Shown here one piece after another: positions 54,525-64,000 of a stretch of DNA of 64,000 bases. Origin of the DNA: Costus lasius (Eukaryota > Streptophyta > Magnoliopsida > Zingiberales > Costaceae). Location: assembly GCA_027563935.2 (NCBI GenBank), contig CM050446.2, positions 30,011,501-30,075,500 on the forward strand. The letters run 5' to 3'. The notes below the pieces were generated by a model. That model was not told where the DNA came from. It did not search any database and saw only the letters and a program-made list of their open reading frames with translations. A program made the translations under genes and the position numbers. How positions within the stretch are numbered: the stretch's first letter is position 1; every line of letters begins with the position of its first letter.

Positions 54525-56244
54525 TGAAGAGTCCCCTTCAAGGGGGAGCGCAGGCAGATAAAACCCCTTTCAAGAGGGGGGCGAACCCTAGAGCATGCGG
54601 AAAATGTACTCTTCTAGGGTTTCAATAAAATCGTTTGCATGAACACATATATATGATCAACTTTATATGTATTGCAAAGAACAAGTTTGAGATCTTTTAC
54701 CATAGCCATGATAAAGGGTGTCGGCTTGGAACCAAGAGGGCAAGTAAGCACTCCTCCAAAGAAAACACACACTAGATGAGAGATGGCTACCCTTTAGGAT
54801 CTTCCTTGTGCTAGCAAGAGATCTTTCAAAGTTCCTTGTCGTGTGTTGATGATGAGATGTGCTTGGCCGAGAGCTACCTTGTCCAAGTCCCTCTCTTCGT
54901 CGAATGAAGGAGACAAGAGAGTAATTGGCAAAATTGCGTTGAGGTTTCTTTTTCATTCAAGTGATGGCGTTACACTTCCAAATATGGAAGGTTATCAAGC
55001 CATGCGACCACTTGAAGAAAAACCGCCCAAGATGCCTTTAAACCTTGAACCATACGTTCACCCATGTGAACCGGTTCAAGCCAATTAGGTTCAATTCAAT
55101 TCGGTTCAAAAACCCAAATTAAACCAGCCCAAGCCATGGTCTAGATCTCTATGAACCAAACGGTTCAAGATCTAACCGTTCATCTCTTGATGCTCTTGAT
55201 CTCTTCGATCTAGCATCCATACTCTCGATCGAAGCTTACCGATCTGAAGCCCTAATCAATCAAACATGATCAGACCAGATCTCACTTACAATCAGAGTCT
55301 AATCTCCTTTTAACTGAACTAAAACAATTCAGTCCACACGATCTGACTTAAGTAAGCCATATCATCAAATTGTGCGACCCTAAGGGTTTCCTTTAAATGT
55401 CGGTAACGATAACTCACGTTATCACAATCAGTGAGGGGTATCTAGCAACACATCACTGTCTCCCGATATAAAGGAAAGAGTCTTCCAAGACTACACCCAA
55501 ACCACAGCACAAGTGTGAATCATTTCACAAGGCATACATGTTTCCTTTGCCACTGGATGTTCTTATTGGACAAGTGTGTCAAACTTGTAGCTCCAATATG
55601 ATGAGCATGATTAGATCAGATGAACATAGTCATCTGGGTATGGCCATACACTTTCTCAATCATCTCATATAAGGGGGGGCCCCTTTAGAACACCACACTC
55701 CTTCCACAAGGAGACGGCAATCCTTTATCTATCACTAGTATCCGAACCTGACTCATGATCATTATCCAAGATAGTCTATAACCATTATCTTTCAAATGAT
55801 ATTGAACTACCTCAAAATAATGACATTCATCATTTAGAAACACAAGTGATCTCAAGTCAAAGGACATGTGCCACTTGATGCAAACAAGGATTATTCACAT
55901 TGTGACAAGCAATGGAATATCCCAGTAGGGTCTGTCCAGTACATCCAATGTACCCATGAGTCTACATCTTATTCCATGCTCGAAGCATCCTATAAGATTA
56001 GAACACATATTAGTCTCAATCATATCAAGGCTGTCTCATGTTCACCAAGATATCTCGACTAAGGACATATAGCCTGTCAGCCTAGCTGAACAGCTTTGAG
56101 ACATTATTCAGAAGTACACTTATTACAGCAGACAAGGTAACAACCTGAATAATAACCATGCCTTTATAAACACAAAAGTTTATTACATGATACTGCTACA
56201 ATCCCAAAGGCCTCAAACATTAGCCTTAAGGGCATACCCCAACA
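54525..56244 (-). mobile_element. Solo LTR of a copia family related to D (tentative ends)
   Basis: On the minus strand it begins TGTTGGGGTATGCCCTTAAGG at 56244. It shares the block GTGTATGGCCATACCCAG with the family D LTRs and has a similar layout, but overall it is divergent. TCACA at 56245-56249 and 54520-54524 would be the 5-bp duplication, giving 1,720 bases from TG to CA. The proximal end (ACTCTTCA) does not mirror the TGTTG start, so that end is less certain. No internal region is attached. Confidence 0.6.
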
Positions 56245-56307
56245 TCACATCATTGGGGTTAACTGAAATGTTTTATTAGGATTATGATATATTGACTATT
56301 GCAATAT

Positions 56308-56462
56308 ACTTCAACTCGTATCCTTAGGTACCATTGCCAATTTTTCGCAATGCCAAGTGGAGGAGTCTCTTTATAGATTTCACTTCACATCTCTTAGATT
56401 TCAACTCATATCCTTCGGTACCACCGCCGATTTTCCGTGGTGCCAAGTAGAGGAATCTAATA
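56308..56462 (-). repeat. Duplicated 90-bp unit with internal palindrome
   Basis: TCAACTC.TATCCTT.GGTACCA and GCCAAGT.GAGGA.TCT occur twice (about 56310-56370 and 56400-56460). Each copy contains GGTACCA.TGCC....GCAATGCC or GGTACCACCGCC...GTGGTGCC, able to pair. Confidence 0.7.
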
Positions 56463-57517
56463 GTGGTTTTTTTTTATGCTCAGCAGTCGATAACATATCC
56501 TTTTTGGCAAATGCAGTGTCTCCGTAACAACAGAAAGGAATTTAAAGAATAACTAAGTGAACATGCATCTCAATATGATTCTCATATAAGTTGCAAGCTT
56601 GAGTTGATTTAACAATCATAGTGATGTTTGACCCACTAAAGTACAACTCAAAGTCAATACAAATTACAAAATTTTAAAATCATAGAATATATGGACATGA
56701 TCAAAAGGTATCTCTAACAAGGAGGTATTATCAACAGTTTTGGATTATTCTTAACTAATTATGCATTTAAACAAAAATTTTACAATAGCTATCATAGGAC
56801 AAGGCTCATACACGTGCAAACTCATGTAAGAATTTCACACAGCATATACAGCAAATAATGGCATATAGGATACAATGCCATGATACCATCCATCACAGAA
56901 TAAAAGTCATATCGCAATCATAACAAGTCTGGCAAGCAAAGTCAAGTGGCCACATAAAGACAAGAAGAAGAAACTAGAGTAGAGATAGCTCACCCACTCT
57001 AAAAGTTTGCATAGTCCTCTATGCAACACTGTGATGTGAGAGGAGTGGATGTCAATGCTGATGCTCGGGGCAGCTACCTCCGTTTGTGCAAGCGAGAGCT
57101 AGAAGCCCGTGAGCTCTTGCTCTTCCCGCGTGCGCTATAGTCTGGCTCAGCTTCCTCATCAGAAGAAATGTCCATGCGAGCCATGTTCTCCTCAGAGAGA
57201 AAGGAAAGCCGCTCATCCATACTTGATATCTTTTCCCACACAGACCCCATCAATCTTGTGTTGCCTTTGCATGTGTGCCTCCATCGACTCCCATCAAGAG
57301 GAATGGTCCTGCTGAATGTAGGAAATGGTGGTGTCTAGGTGATCGATCACTTCTCGTTGGTGGAGCTGCTCCTCTTTAATTTCCTACAAGATAGCCATCA
57401 TAGAGTCAGAGGAAGAAGTGCCACCAAATGAGAATGCACCAGGTGCTGGTGGAGCAGTGTCAACATGGTCAGGCTATGGATCATCAACAGGCTGGATACG
57501 CCAGTTCCCTTGCACTC
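56463..57517 (-). other. Downstream part of Athila-like ORF, frameshifted, and non-coding DNA
   Basis: From 57540 leftwards another minus frame continues with VRVQGNWRIQPVDDP, then TAPPAPGAFSFGG and EIKEEQLHQREVIDHLDTTISYIQQ. This is a coiled-coil type tail common after the Athila-like domain. Frameshift near 57530 and stops at several points. Left of about 57050 no coding signal is visible. Confidence 0.5.
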
Positions 57518-58549
57518 TCACAGTGGTGCGTTCTGGGTTTGGCAGAATGAACTCCCTTTGAATGTCATGCAGTAGGAGTCTCCCTTGTGTATAATCAGCT
57601 TCATGGCGACGCAAGACTCGATCTCGAGCTTGTTGTTGCCTGTAGCTTCCAATGTGTCATACGGGATGATGCCCAAGGAGACTGCCAAGGGAGTGATAAG
57701 GCCGCCAATCACAATCGCCCCTTTCAACGAGCAGGCGACGCGGCTAAACTGATTTGCAAGATAGTACTCAGAATCTACCCTAAAACTATGAAGCATGCAC
57801 CAGAGATAAAATAACTCGGTCTGTCGAACCATACCGTCGCTCTCACCGCAGCCAAATATGGTATGAGCCAACACGCGATGAACATACTTGATGACTGGGT
57901 TGCATAGGCTAGAGGCACGGGCCACGCGAGCGGAATAAATGTGCTCATTAGTAATTGCTCCCCAGAAGCCCTGCTCACTATACTCGGTGGGGACCTTGCG
58001 AACACAAGGCTTGGGAAATCCATAGATGCTGTGTAACTGAGAAAGAGTAAGGGTATGCTCAATATTACCCAAGCGGAAGGTCAGACGGCCGGGATCATCT
58101 TCTAGAATCGGGTCTGCCTTCACTTCCAAGGAGCTCAAAAATTCCAGCGTGACACCAACGTAAGTAGGGGAAAATAGCTGCTGGAACTGCTCCCAACCTA
58201 TTGCAGCATACATCATGTCAACATCTTCTCGCAGCCCAAGCAATTGCAATGTGCCTCTGTCAAGATATCTTGTGTTGAGAACTCGGCGTTGATGCAACGT
58301 TTGGTAGCGTTCTTCTTGGCCGGCGTTGCGAAAGATAATCCCGAACTCGTTCGGGGGAGAGATGTATGGCAGCGGCCGGCTAGTAGGCGTGCATCCATGC
58401 TGAGACGATGAGGACCCTGGTGTGGTCAATGGCGGCTGGTAAGATGGAGGAGTAGGCGCGTACTCCATGTCGTCTGTGGCTGAGGAGTCGGAGAAGACTT
58501 GCGGAGGTGCGGTCCTCTTAGAAGACATAGCTTTGGTTCTTGGAGGCAT
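57518..58549 (-). CDS. Athila-type retroelement protein (putative plant transposon protein domain)
   Basis: 343 codons from ATG 58549 (MPPRTKAMSSKRT). Residues 1-60 are low-complexity Ser/Pro/Thr. Residues 75-310 show the pattern of the plant transposon-associated domain found in Athila ORFs: GLREDVDMMYAAIGWEQF, PTYVGVTLEFLSSLEV, DPGRLTFRLGNIEHTLTLSQLHSIYGFP, KYVHRVLAHTIFGCGESDG and LKGAIVIGGLITPLA. The function of this domain is not established; it is found as a separate ORF in Athila elements. The frame is intact to residue 330, then probably shifted: the last residues (SSFCQTQNAPL) do not fit and a matching tail continues in another frame. It is flanked by the palindrome near 58852. Confidence 0.8.
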   Translation of the reverse strand: MPPRTKAMSSKRTAPPQVFSDSSATDDMEYAPTPPSYQPPLTTPGSSSSQHGCTPTSRPLPYISPPNEFGIIFRNAGQEERYQTLHQRRVLNTRYLDRGTLQLLGLREDVDMMYAAIGWEQFQQLFSPTYVGVTLEFLSSLEVKADPILEDDPGRLTFRLGNIEHTLTLSQLHSIYGFPKPCVRKVPTEYSEQGFWGAITNEHIYSARVARASSLCNPVIKYVHRVLAHTIFGCGESDGMVRQTELFYLWCMLHSFRVDSEYYLANQFSRVACSLKGAIVIGGLITPLAVSLGIIPYDTLEATGNNKLEIESCVAMKLIIHKGDSYCMTFKGSSFCQTQNAPL

Positions 58550-58851
58550 AGGTGCTAGAGAGGATCAAGATCGATAGGGGGATGTTTGGATGAGAAGATC
58601 TAGCCGCAGGTGGAATGAAGCTATGGTGGCGGAAAGAAATCCGAAGAACAGGCGATATGAATATCCGGGGTGAAATAGGTGAGAAAAACCTGTCCGGATT
58701 GTAGGGAAACATGGATCGGGACCAGAAAAATTGCCTTCGTGTTTGGAAAGAGGAGAGATCGGTGCGATCTTCGGGATCTTGGTGAGATTTGGGTGGTGGC
58801 GGAAACCCTAATCGCGCGGCGACTTGGTTCGCTGGGAGGAGTGGATGAAAA

Positions 58852-58885
58852 CACAGGTGAACCCGCTCGGGTTCACCTGTCCATG
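58852..58885. repeat. Isolated palindrome related to the 53.7 kb array
   Basis: CACAGGTGAACCCG-CTC-GGGTTCACCTGTCC, with the same GTGAAG-like flank as copies at 53.7-53.9 kb. It is upstream of the Athila-type ORF on the minus strand and marks the right side of that element. Confidence 0.75.
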
Positions 58886-58963
58886 AAGTTTATTGGAGGG
58901 GGTGATGTAGGAGGCACCAGCACTACAAAGGAGGAGGATTCGGACCCAAAAGAACACTAGAAA

Positions 58964-59644
58964 ATGTCTCTGCGAACCAAACACGGGCAGGCCATGCATA
59001 CAAACCCGGGTGTGTTCGGCTCGTCGAAATCCTGCAACACTGAACATGGCCATGCGTCCGAACATGGGCACGCCGTGTTCGCTTCAGCAAATCCTGGAGG
59101 CCCTCAACATGGGTGTGCATCTGAACACGGGCAGGCCATGTTCGTCTCGGCGGAGAACAAGAAAAATGGTGATTTTGGACGCCAACCTAAACATGGCCAG
59201 GCGTCTAAACACGGGCAGGCCATGTTCACTTCGTCGGAACTGGGAGCACTTGAACACGGCCATGTTCACCAACATGGCCAAGTCGTGTTCACCCCTGAAG
59301 CCCCGGAAGAGCGCTGGCAACCCCGCTTTGATGTATGTCGCCCTCCCCACCATGTTGCTCCACCTCATGAAGACCCAAAGGAGCCAAACAAGGTAACAAT
59401 CCGGCGGTCCCAACGCCAAAGCAACCCTCCAGACTACTTCAAGGGCATCATCAGTCCACTCTCCATCCACACCAAGGTAGCTCAGCCCAAGGGCGCGGCA
59501 AGCCAACCTCTTGAAGGCCCAACTCCAAATGGACCCCACAACCACATCACCAACACAGCCCAAGAGCGAGCTGCAACGGTTGTGGCCCAGCCTACAACTT
59601 CTAACTTTTGCTATTTTGTCGCAATGTGTTTGGAGCGCATCTAA
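58964..59644 (+). CDS. Gypsy 2 post-integrase tail protein with repeat array
   Basis: 226 codons. Residues 6-115 consist of five repeats of the type EHGHASEHGQAMFxS (start 58980, 59043, 59106, 59190, 59253). Then comes RRSQRQSNPPDYFKG (about residues 145-160), a basic/Pro motif like those after gypsy integrases, and a C-terminal QPTTSNFCYFVAMCLERI shared with gypsy 1. Unit lengths of 63, 63, 84 and 63 bases keep the frame. Function unknown; it may be a pol C-terminal extension or a separate ORF. It is intact in this copy. Confidence 0.55.
   Translation: MSLRTKHGQAMHTNPGVFGSSKSCNTEHGHASEHGHAVFASANPGGPQHGCASEHGQAMFVSAENKKNGDFGRQPKHGQASKHGQAMFTSSELGALEHGHVHQHGQVVFTPEAPEERWQPRFDVCRPPHHVAPPHEDPKEPNKVTIRRSQRQSNPPDYFKGIISPLSIHTKVAQPKGAASQPLEGPTPNGPHNHITNTAQERAATVVAQPTTSNFCYFVAMCLERI
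58980..59315. repeat. Gypsy 2 palindromic array (63/84-bp units)
   Basis: Each unit carries an imperfect inverted repeat of the type GAACACGGCCATG...AACATGGCC or AACACGGGCAGGCC...GTGTTC. All spacings are multiples of 21 bases. It occupies the same place (integrase to LTR) as the unrelated 81-bp array of gypsy 1. Confidence 0.85.
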
Positions 59645-59665
59645 CTACCTCTGACACCACTCGTA

Positions 59666-60414
59666 TGTTGAAGAATCAAAGGACCTGCACCTCTACAAGA
59701 GTAGTTGCTAGTTGGTAGGATTATATTCTAGTTTGTTTTATGTGGCAGCTTGACCACTTTTTGGTAGTTAGTTGTTAGGATGCTGCCCCCTTGTCTTGTT
59801 CCCCTCCTTATCTTATAAAAGATAGGGGCTGGCCAGCATTCATTCTCAGTTCTCTAGAGTGGTAGAGTGCTCCAGCTTGTGGAGATCATGGAGCATGCCT
59901 CGATTCCAAGGTTGTAAGAGTCGCAGCCAGTGCTTCGACTCGGAGACGGTCGTGTGTGTTTCCTGTATTCCAAGAAGTAAATCCCACCTTTCGGTGGCTC
60001 AGGTTCGCCTGTTTGTTTACATTACAATTTCTGTCCATTTCGCTGCGTGTTTCCCTTCTCCCCCCTCACCCACGAGCATCCGAGCATCGGAGGCGTGGAC
60101 GATTTCCTTCTTGTGGTTTGGTCACAGGAGCATAGGCGCACGAGCTAAACCCCGCGAACCCTTCACCCCATAACGTGCTGCGCTTAAAGTTGCTTGAGAG
60201 GTTAGTGAGTAATTTTTGCATAGTTGGGTGCCGTCGGTTTCTCTCTAGCATTTGTATTGCCCCGGAACGGATTTGTGCTGATTTATCGTGTTTCCTGCTA
60301 TTTTTTGAGCGCTTTTTACTTCCCTCGTCTCAAGACCCTGTCATAATTTTCGTGCAATGTGTAAACACCGTAGAGTATGGCTCCAAGGACCTCCCACTTA
60401 TAGTAGCTCCATCA
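59666..60414 (+). repeat. Gypsy 2 LTR (candidate boundaries)
   Basis: TGTTGAAG...CCATCA, 749 bases, TATA box TATAAAAG at 59814-59821. It ends five bases before the tRNA-Met site. The start is weak: no polypurine tract precedes it and U3 would be only about 150 bases. If the LTR began near 58.94 kb, after AAAGGAGGAGG, it would contain the tail frame. Confidence 0.5.
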
Positions 60415-60418
60415 AATT

Positions 60419-60430
60419 TGGTATCAGAGG
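60419..60430 (+). promoter_or_regulatory. Gypsy 2 primer-binding site
   Basis: TGGTATCAGAGG, matching initiator tRNA-Met in 11 of 12 bases, placed just after the LTR end and about 100 bases before Gag. Confidence 0.85.
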
Positions 60431-60531
60431 AAGGTTGCACGTTCGATTCTTATCGTTCGCACGATCTGCTCCCTAACATTGCATATTTCTGCATCTTTCC
60501 TCATCTCATAGTCGAGTCCCCTTGTTTGTGC

Positions 60532-63500
60532 ATGGTGACCACAAGATCACAAGTCATGTCTTCCCAATTTCCGGATACCATCCCCAAAACCCAAGAGTCG
60601 GTCCAGCCTTCAGAAGGGGCTAACACCCGTTTAGAGTCTATGGCTACGCTTGAAGCGCAAATTGATGCGAAGCTTGAGGTGTTGTCCGCCCACATGGATG
60701 CCCACCAAGCGAGCACGAACACCATGATCCAGTAGATTTTGGCTGGGATCCAACACCTCACGGATCCAGTAGCATAGTCGCTCGAACCCGGCTAACCCTC
60801 CGACGTCCGCAAACCCAGCCCCCACTAGAGAGTTGCCTCCGTTGGCTGTGCCCACCCGGCAACATATCCACGAGGATGAATGGGGTCACCCACGGCCTTA
60901 CAAGGCCCGTAGGGACCCAAGTCATCGTGATGACCCGCTTGATGACGACGATGTATGGGTCGCACAAGGGCCCCAACCCAATGGTCGCTTTGGTCACGCT
61001 TGGGCCGCACCTAAAACCCCAGCCCACACCCGTGTTGAGAGTCCCCGGGTGGATGACGATTTCCACCGCTTCATTCGGAACACCCCCGCGCCTTTCGCGG
61101 GTGGCCTCGACCCCACACAGTTCCTTGACTGGGTCGTGTCCGTCGACGCATATTTTGACCTTAGCGAGTGCCTGCAGCACTCACGCGTTTGGTATGTGCG
61201 CACCTTGCTTGAGGGGCCTACACGTTTACATTGGGAAAACGTGGAGCGCCAAAATGCATAGCAAGCCCTTCCCCCGATCACTGAGTCGGCAGAAATATGG
61301 TATCGCCTTCGGGAGTGATATGTACCCCCTTCGTATTGGCAGCGTCTCCTTGACCAATATAGTAGCCTACACCAAGGTTCGGGTACCGTCGAGGAGTGTC
61401 GTCTCACCTTCGATACGCTTCAACTCCGCTGTAACTTGCAGGAGGACCCCGAGTTAGTATTGTCAAAGTTTAAGAATGGGCTCCGCGCGGACATCCGCTG
61501 AGCCTTGCCTACGTATGGTTCGGAGACCTTTGACCAAACCTTTCAGCGCACTCGAGATATTGAGCAAGACCTTCGGGCCGCGGCCAGGCGCAGCGACTTT
61601 GGCCCCCATAGGCGTCCTCATGCAGGCGGTCCCCCGCAACCTCACCCGCGAATTGAGCATCCGGAGCCTCGTTCGGACCTGCGACCCGCACCCCTGACCC
61701 ATCCATCCCCTAGACGCCCACACCTCGAGGCTTCATCTTCTCGGCCCACTTGGGAGGAGAAGGGCAAGGCCCCCGCAATTGGGTCCTCTAGCTACATCAC
61801 CTGTTACAACTGTATGCAGTCGGGTCACTTGTCGCGTGAGTGTCCCAAGAAACCCGCCCGAGCCGACGTGGGTCTGGCCCGCGTCGCTACCATAACCCTC
61901 GCTGAGCATGACGTTGAGGCCGAGTGCTATACTAGTGGCGAGGAGTCGGGTGCGTCCACACTTGTAGTGCGCTGCAACCTTGTCCAGCCTGCGCCCTCCG
62001 AGGATTGGAGACGCTTGGGCATTTTCACCACTTATATCAAGTGCAATGGGCACTCGTGTAAGATCGTCATAGACGGAGGTAGCAGCTTGAATGTGGTCTC
62101 TCAGACCGCGGTTATGCGCTTCGGCCTCCCTCTTGAGCCCCACCCCTCTATCGCATGGGTCGATACCATGAGTCTTCCGGTCACACACCAATGTCAGGTT
62201 CCCATCACTTTTGGAAACTATCGTGAGAAGGTATTGTGCGACGTCGCGACTATGGATGTCACCCACGTCCTCCTCGGCCGCCCATGGCTATATGATAGGG
62301 ATGTGGTCCACTATGGCCGGTCGAACACTTATGTGTTCGACCACGATGAGCAGAAGATTCGCATGATCTCGGCTCCACCCAAGGAGCTTCGTGCGTCCAC
62401 CTCCAAGGGCTTGATCACCCCCTCGGCACCTACCCCTCTGTGTTCCCCCATGGTCTCTCTCATGCGTGCCCCGGTGCTGGTTCGCGAGACCCATAAGACC
62501 ACGACCGTCTATGCGCTCATGCTGCGCGAAGTAAGGGATTCTATCCCTTGCCTTGACCCGGTGCCTCCCGTTGAGGTGTCTGCCCTCCTTGCTGAGTTTG
62601 GTGATATTAGCCCCGAGGATTTGCCTCATGGCCTTCACCTAGAAAGGGAAATCCAGCACGCGATTGACCTCGTCCCGGGAGCACCCCTCCCTAACTTGCC
62701 CCATCATCGTCTCAACCCCATGAAGCACGCCGAACTGCAGCGTCAAGTGGATGATCTCCTCACTAAGAGGTACATCCATGAGAGTCTCAGCCCTTGCGCC
62801 GTTCCCGCGCTTCTCACGCCCAAAAAGGATGGGTCATGGCGCATGTGCGTAGATAGCCGCGCTATTAACTGGATCACCGTCAAGTATAGGTTCCCAATTC
62901 CTCGACTTGACAGCATGTTGGATTTGATTTCTGGCATGTCATGGTTTTCCAAGCTCGACCTCCGTAGCGGCTATCACCAAGTCCGCATTTGCGAGGGTGA
63001 CGAATGGAAGACCGCCTTCAAGACCAAGGACGGTCTCTACGAATGGCTTGTCATGCCATTCGGTTTGTCCAACGCCCCTTCCACCTTCATGCGCTTGATG
63101 TGTCAAGTCCTCAAGCCATATATGGGCAAGTTTTTTGTCGTCTACTTTGACGACATCCTAATCTATAGTCGGACCCGCGATGAACACTTGGAGCACCTTC
63201 TCTCCACTTTCGAACTCCTGCGGAAAGAGCATTTCTTCCTTAACACGAAGAAGTGTTCTTTTCTGACCAGCAGTGTGTATTTCCTTGGGTATATTGTGTC
63301 CGACCAAGGTCTGTCTGTTGACCCTGCTAAGGTTGAGGCCATCCGGCATTGGCCTGAGCCTCGCTCCGTCATCGAGGTCCGCAGTTTCTTGGGTCTTGCA
63401 GGTTTCTACCGTCAGTTTATCTGTGGGTTCAGCACGATTGCAACCCCCCTAACCCTCTATGGACGAGTTTGAGTGGACCCCTGCCACTCAACGAGCTTTC

Positions 63501-64000
63501 AACGTGCTTAAGGATGCCTTGACCACCGCCCCTGTCTTGCGCCTCCCTGACTTTTCGAAAGTCTTTGAGGTCGCGTGTGATGCCTTCGGTTCCGGCATCA
63601 GTGGTTGCCTTAGTCAGGAGGGCCATCCTGTGGCCTTCTTTAGTGAGAAATTGAACGCTGTGCACCAGCGCTACTCGACTTATGATAAGGAATTTTACGC
63701 TATAGTCCAATCGTTGTGCCAATGGCGGCACTATCTGCTTCACCACGAGTTTGTTTTATATAGTGACCACCAAGCCTTGTCCTTCTTAAACGCCCAAAAG
63801 AAATTGGGCGCCCGCCATGCCAAGTGGGTTGAGTACTTGCAGCAGTACTCTTTCGTGATCAACCACAAAGCGGGCAAAGAAAATGTTGTTGTGGATGCCT
63901 TGAGTCGCGTCCGCACCCTCTTGTGTGTGATGCGTACTCGTGCCAACACATTCGACCATGTTAAGGAGGAATACCCCTCTTGTCCCGACTTCGGAGTCGC
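60532..64000 (+). pseudogene. Gypsy 2 gag-pol (broken, partial)
   Basis: Gag starts MVTTRSQVMSSQ at 60532; a stop (60733-60735) and frameshift precede the main Gag domain (DPTQFLDWVVSVDAYF, about 61110-61157). More stops follow at 61259 and near 61317 and 61500. From 61505 a long open frame holds the CCHC knuckle CYNCMQSGHLSREC (61802-61843), a protease with DGG instead of DTG/DSG (VIDGGSSLN), and reverse transcriptase with YFDD at 63142-63153. A frameshift near 63455 moves the frame to 63459, where RNase H (FEVACDAFGSGISGCLSQ, STYDKEFYAIVQ, HKAGKENVVVDALSR) runs to the window edge. Family: Ty3-gypsy with tRNA-Met priming. Confidence 0.92.

Larger units (their letters stand above)
52731..58895 (-). 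mobile_element. Athila-like Ty3-gypsy derivative (non-autonomous, boundaries uncertain)
   Basis: The only long frame is an Athila-type protein (57518-58549). No reverse transcriptase, protease or integrase is visible, so this is a non-autonomous or deleted element. The left end begins TGACACGTCCCGCAAGTGCACGG, directly inside gypsy 1 RNase H. The right end joins gypsy 2 near 58895. A palindrome seen four times at 53738-53982 recurs once at 58852-58885, hinting that LTRs or their remains lie at both ends. No primer site was found. A solo LTR (54525-56244) is nested inside. Confidence 0.55.
58896..64000 (+). mobile_element. Ty3-gypsy element 2 (right-truncated by window)
   Basis: Order on plus: a C-terminal tail frame with palindromic repeats (58964-59644), an LTR (59666-60414), primer site, gag, protease, reverse transcriptase, RNase H up to the window end. 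Encoded proteins are clearly related to gypsy 1 (RNase H, tail motif). The sequence left of the LTR looks like the 3' end of the same family, so the LTR is shared by two element halves, or the LTR is longer than assumed and contains the tail. Confidence 0.8.

Noticed and set aside
58679..58960. 93-codon plus frame with Cys residues as a small gene
   Set aside because: It crosses the palindrome and the Athila/gypsy junction, so it is chance reading through two elements.
1..64000. tRNA, rRNA or miRNA genes
   Set aside because: I saw no cloverleaf or conserved RNA gene I could support by reading; a covariance-model scan would be needed to exclude them.

Overview
The window is nuclear DNA of a flowering plant, most likely a non-grass monocot. 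This is inferred from the GC-rich, intron-free BKI1-type gene, the mix of Ty1-copia, Ty3-gypsy, hAT, LINE and MITE sequences, and a badnavirus-like endogenous pararetrovirus. Species cannot be named from the sequence alone. Only two stretches look like ordinary host genes: a BRI1 kinase inhibitor 1 homologue (26455-27318, +) and a short conserved-looking helical protein (18693-19118, -). Nearly everything else that can be recognised is mobile DNA, mostly decayed and often nested.

Layout. 1-2299 (-): left-truncated endogenous caulimovirid with tRNA-Met primer site, leader, ORF1, ORF2 and the movement-protein start of the polyprotein. 2336-5160 (+): 5'-truncated Ty1-copia pol remnant. 6224-10576: element with GGCTGTGTTTAAT termini and a TTA duplication, split by a 3.67 kb hAT transposon (6333-10002) that has a perfect 8-bp target duplication and a broken BED/DUF659/hAT-C transposase. 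12290-12905 (-): LINE remnant. 14540-16930: very old copia remnant. 17988-18368 and 21646-22048: MITEs. 18.7-27.3 kb: the gene-bearing part. 27730-29788: solo LTR. 31015-35779 (+): copia element with both LTRs and a CTCAA duplication, coding region broken. 36.46-38.01 kb: three adjacent tandem arrays.

38014-52730 (-) is a Ty3-gypsy element cut into pieces by a copia solo LTR (39987-41873) and by a 9.5 kb copia element of the same family (42257-51743, AGGGA duplication). The latter's two LTRs are about 99% identical by eye and its gag-pol is a single frame with one stop. 52731-58895 (-) is an Athila-like region with a 343-codon ORF, an array of palindromes and a nested solo LTR. 58896-64000 (+) is a second gypsy copy related to the first, running off the right edge.

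Themes worth attention: (i) palindrome-based tandem arrays occur at the same position (between integrase and LTR) in both gypsy copies but with unrelated unit sequences, and again in the Athila-like element and in a host minisatellite; (ii) three short stem-loops with compensatory changes lie in the leader of the young copia element; (iii) nesting with intact target duplications lets the order of insertions be read. I found no coordinated host pathway and no convincing new defence or regulatory system. The two host genes are unrelated to each other.
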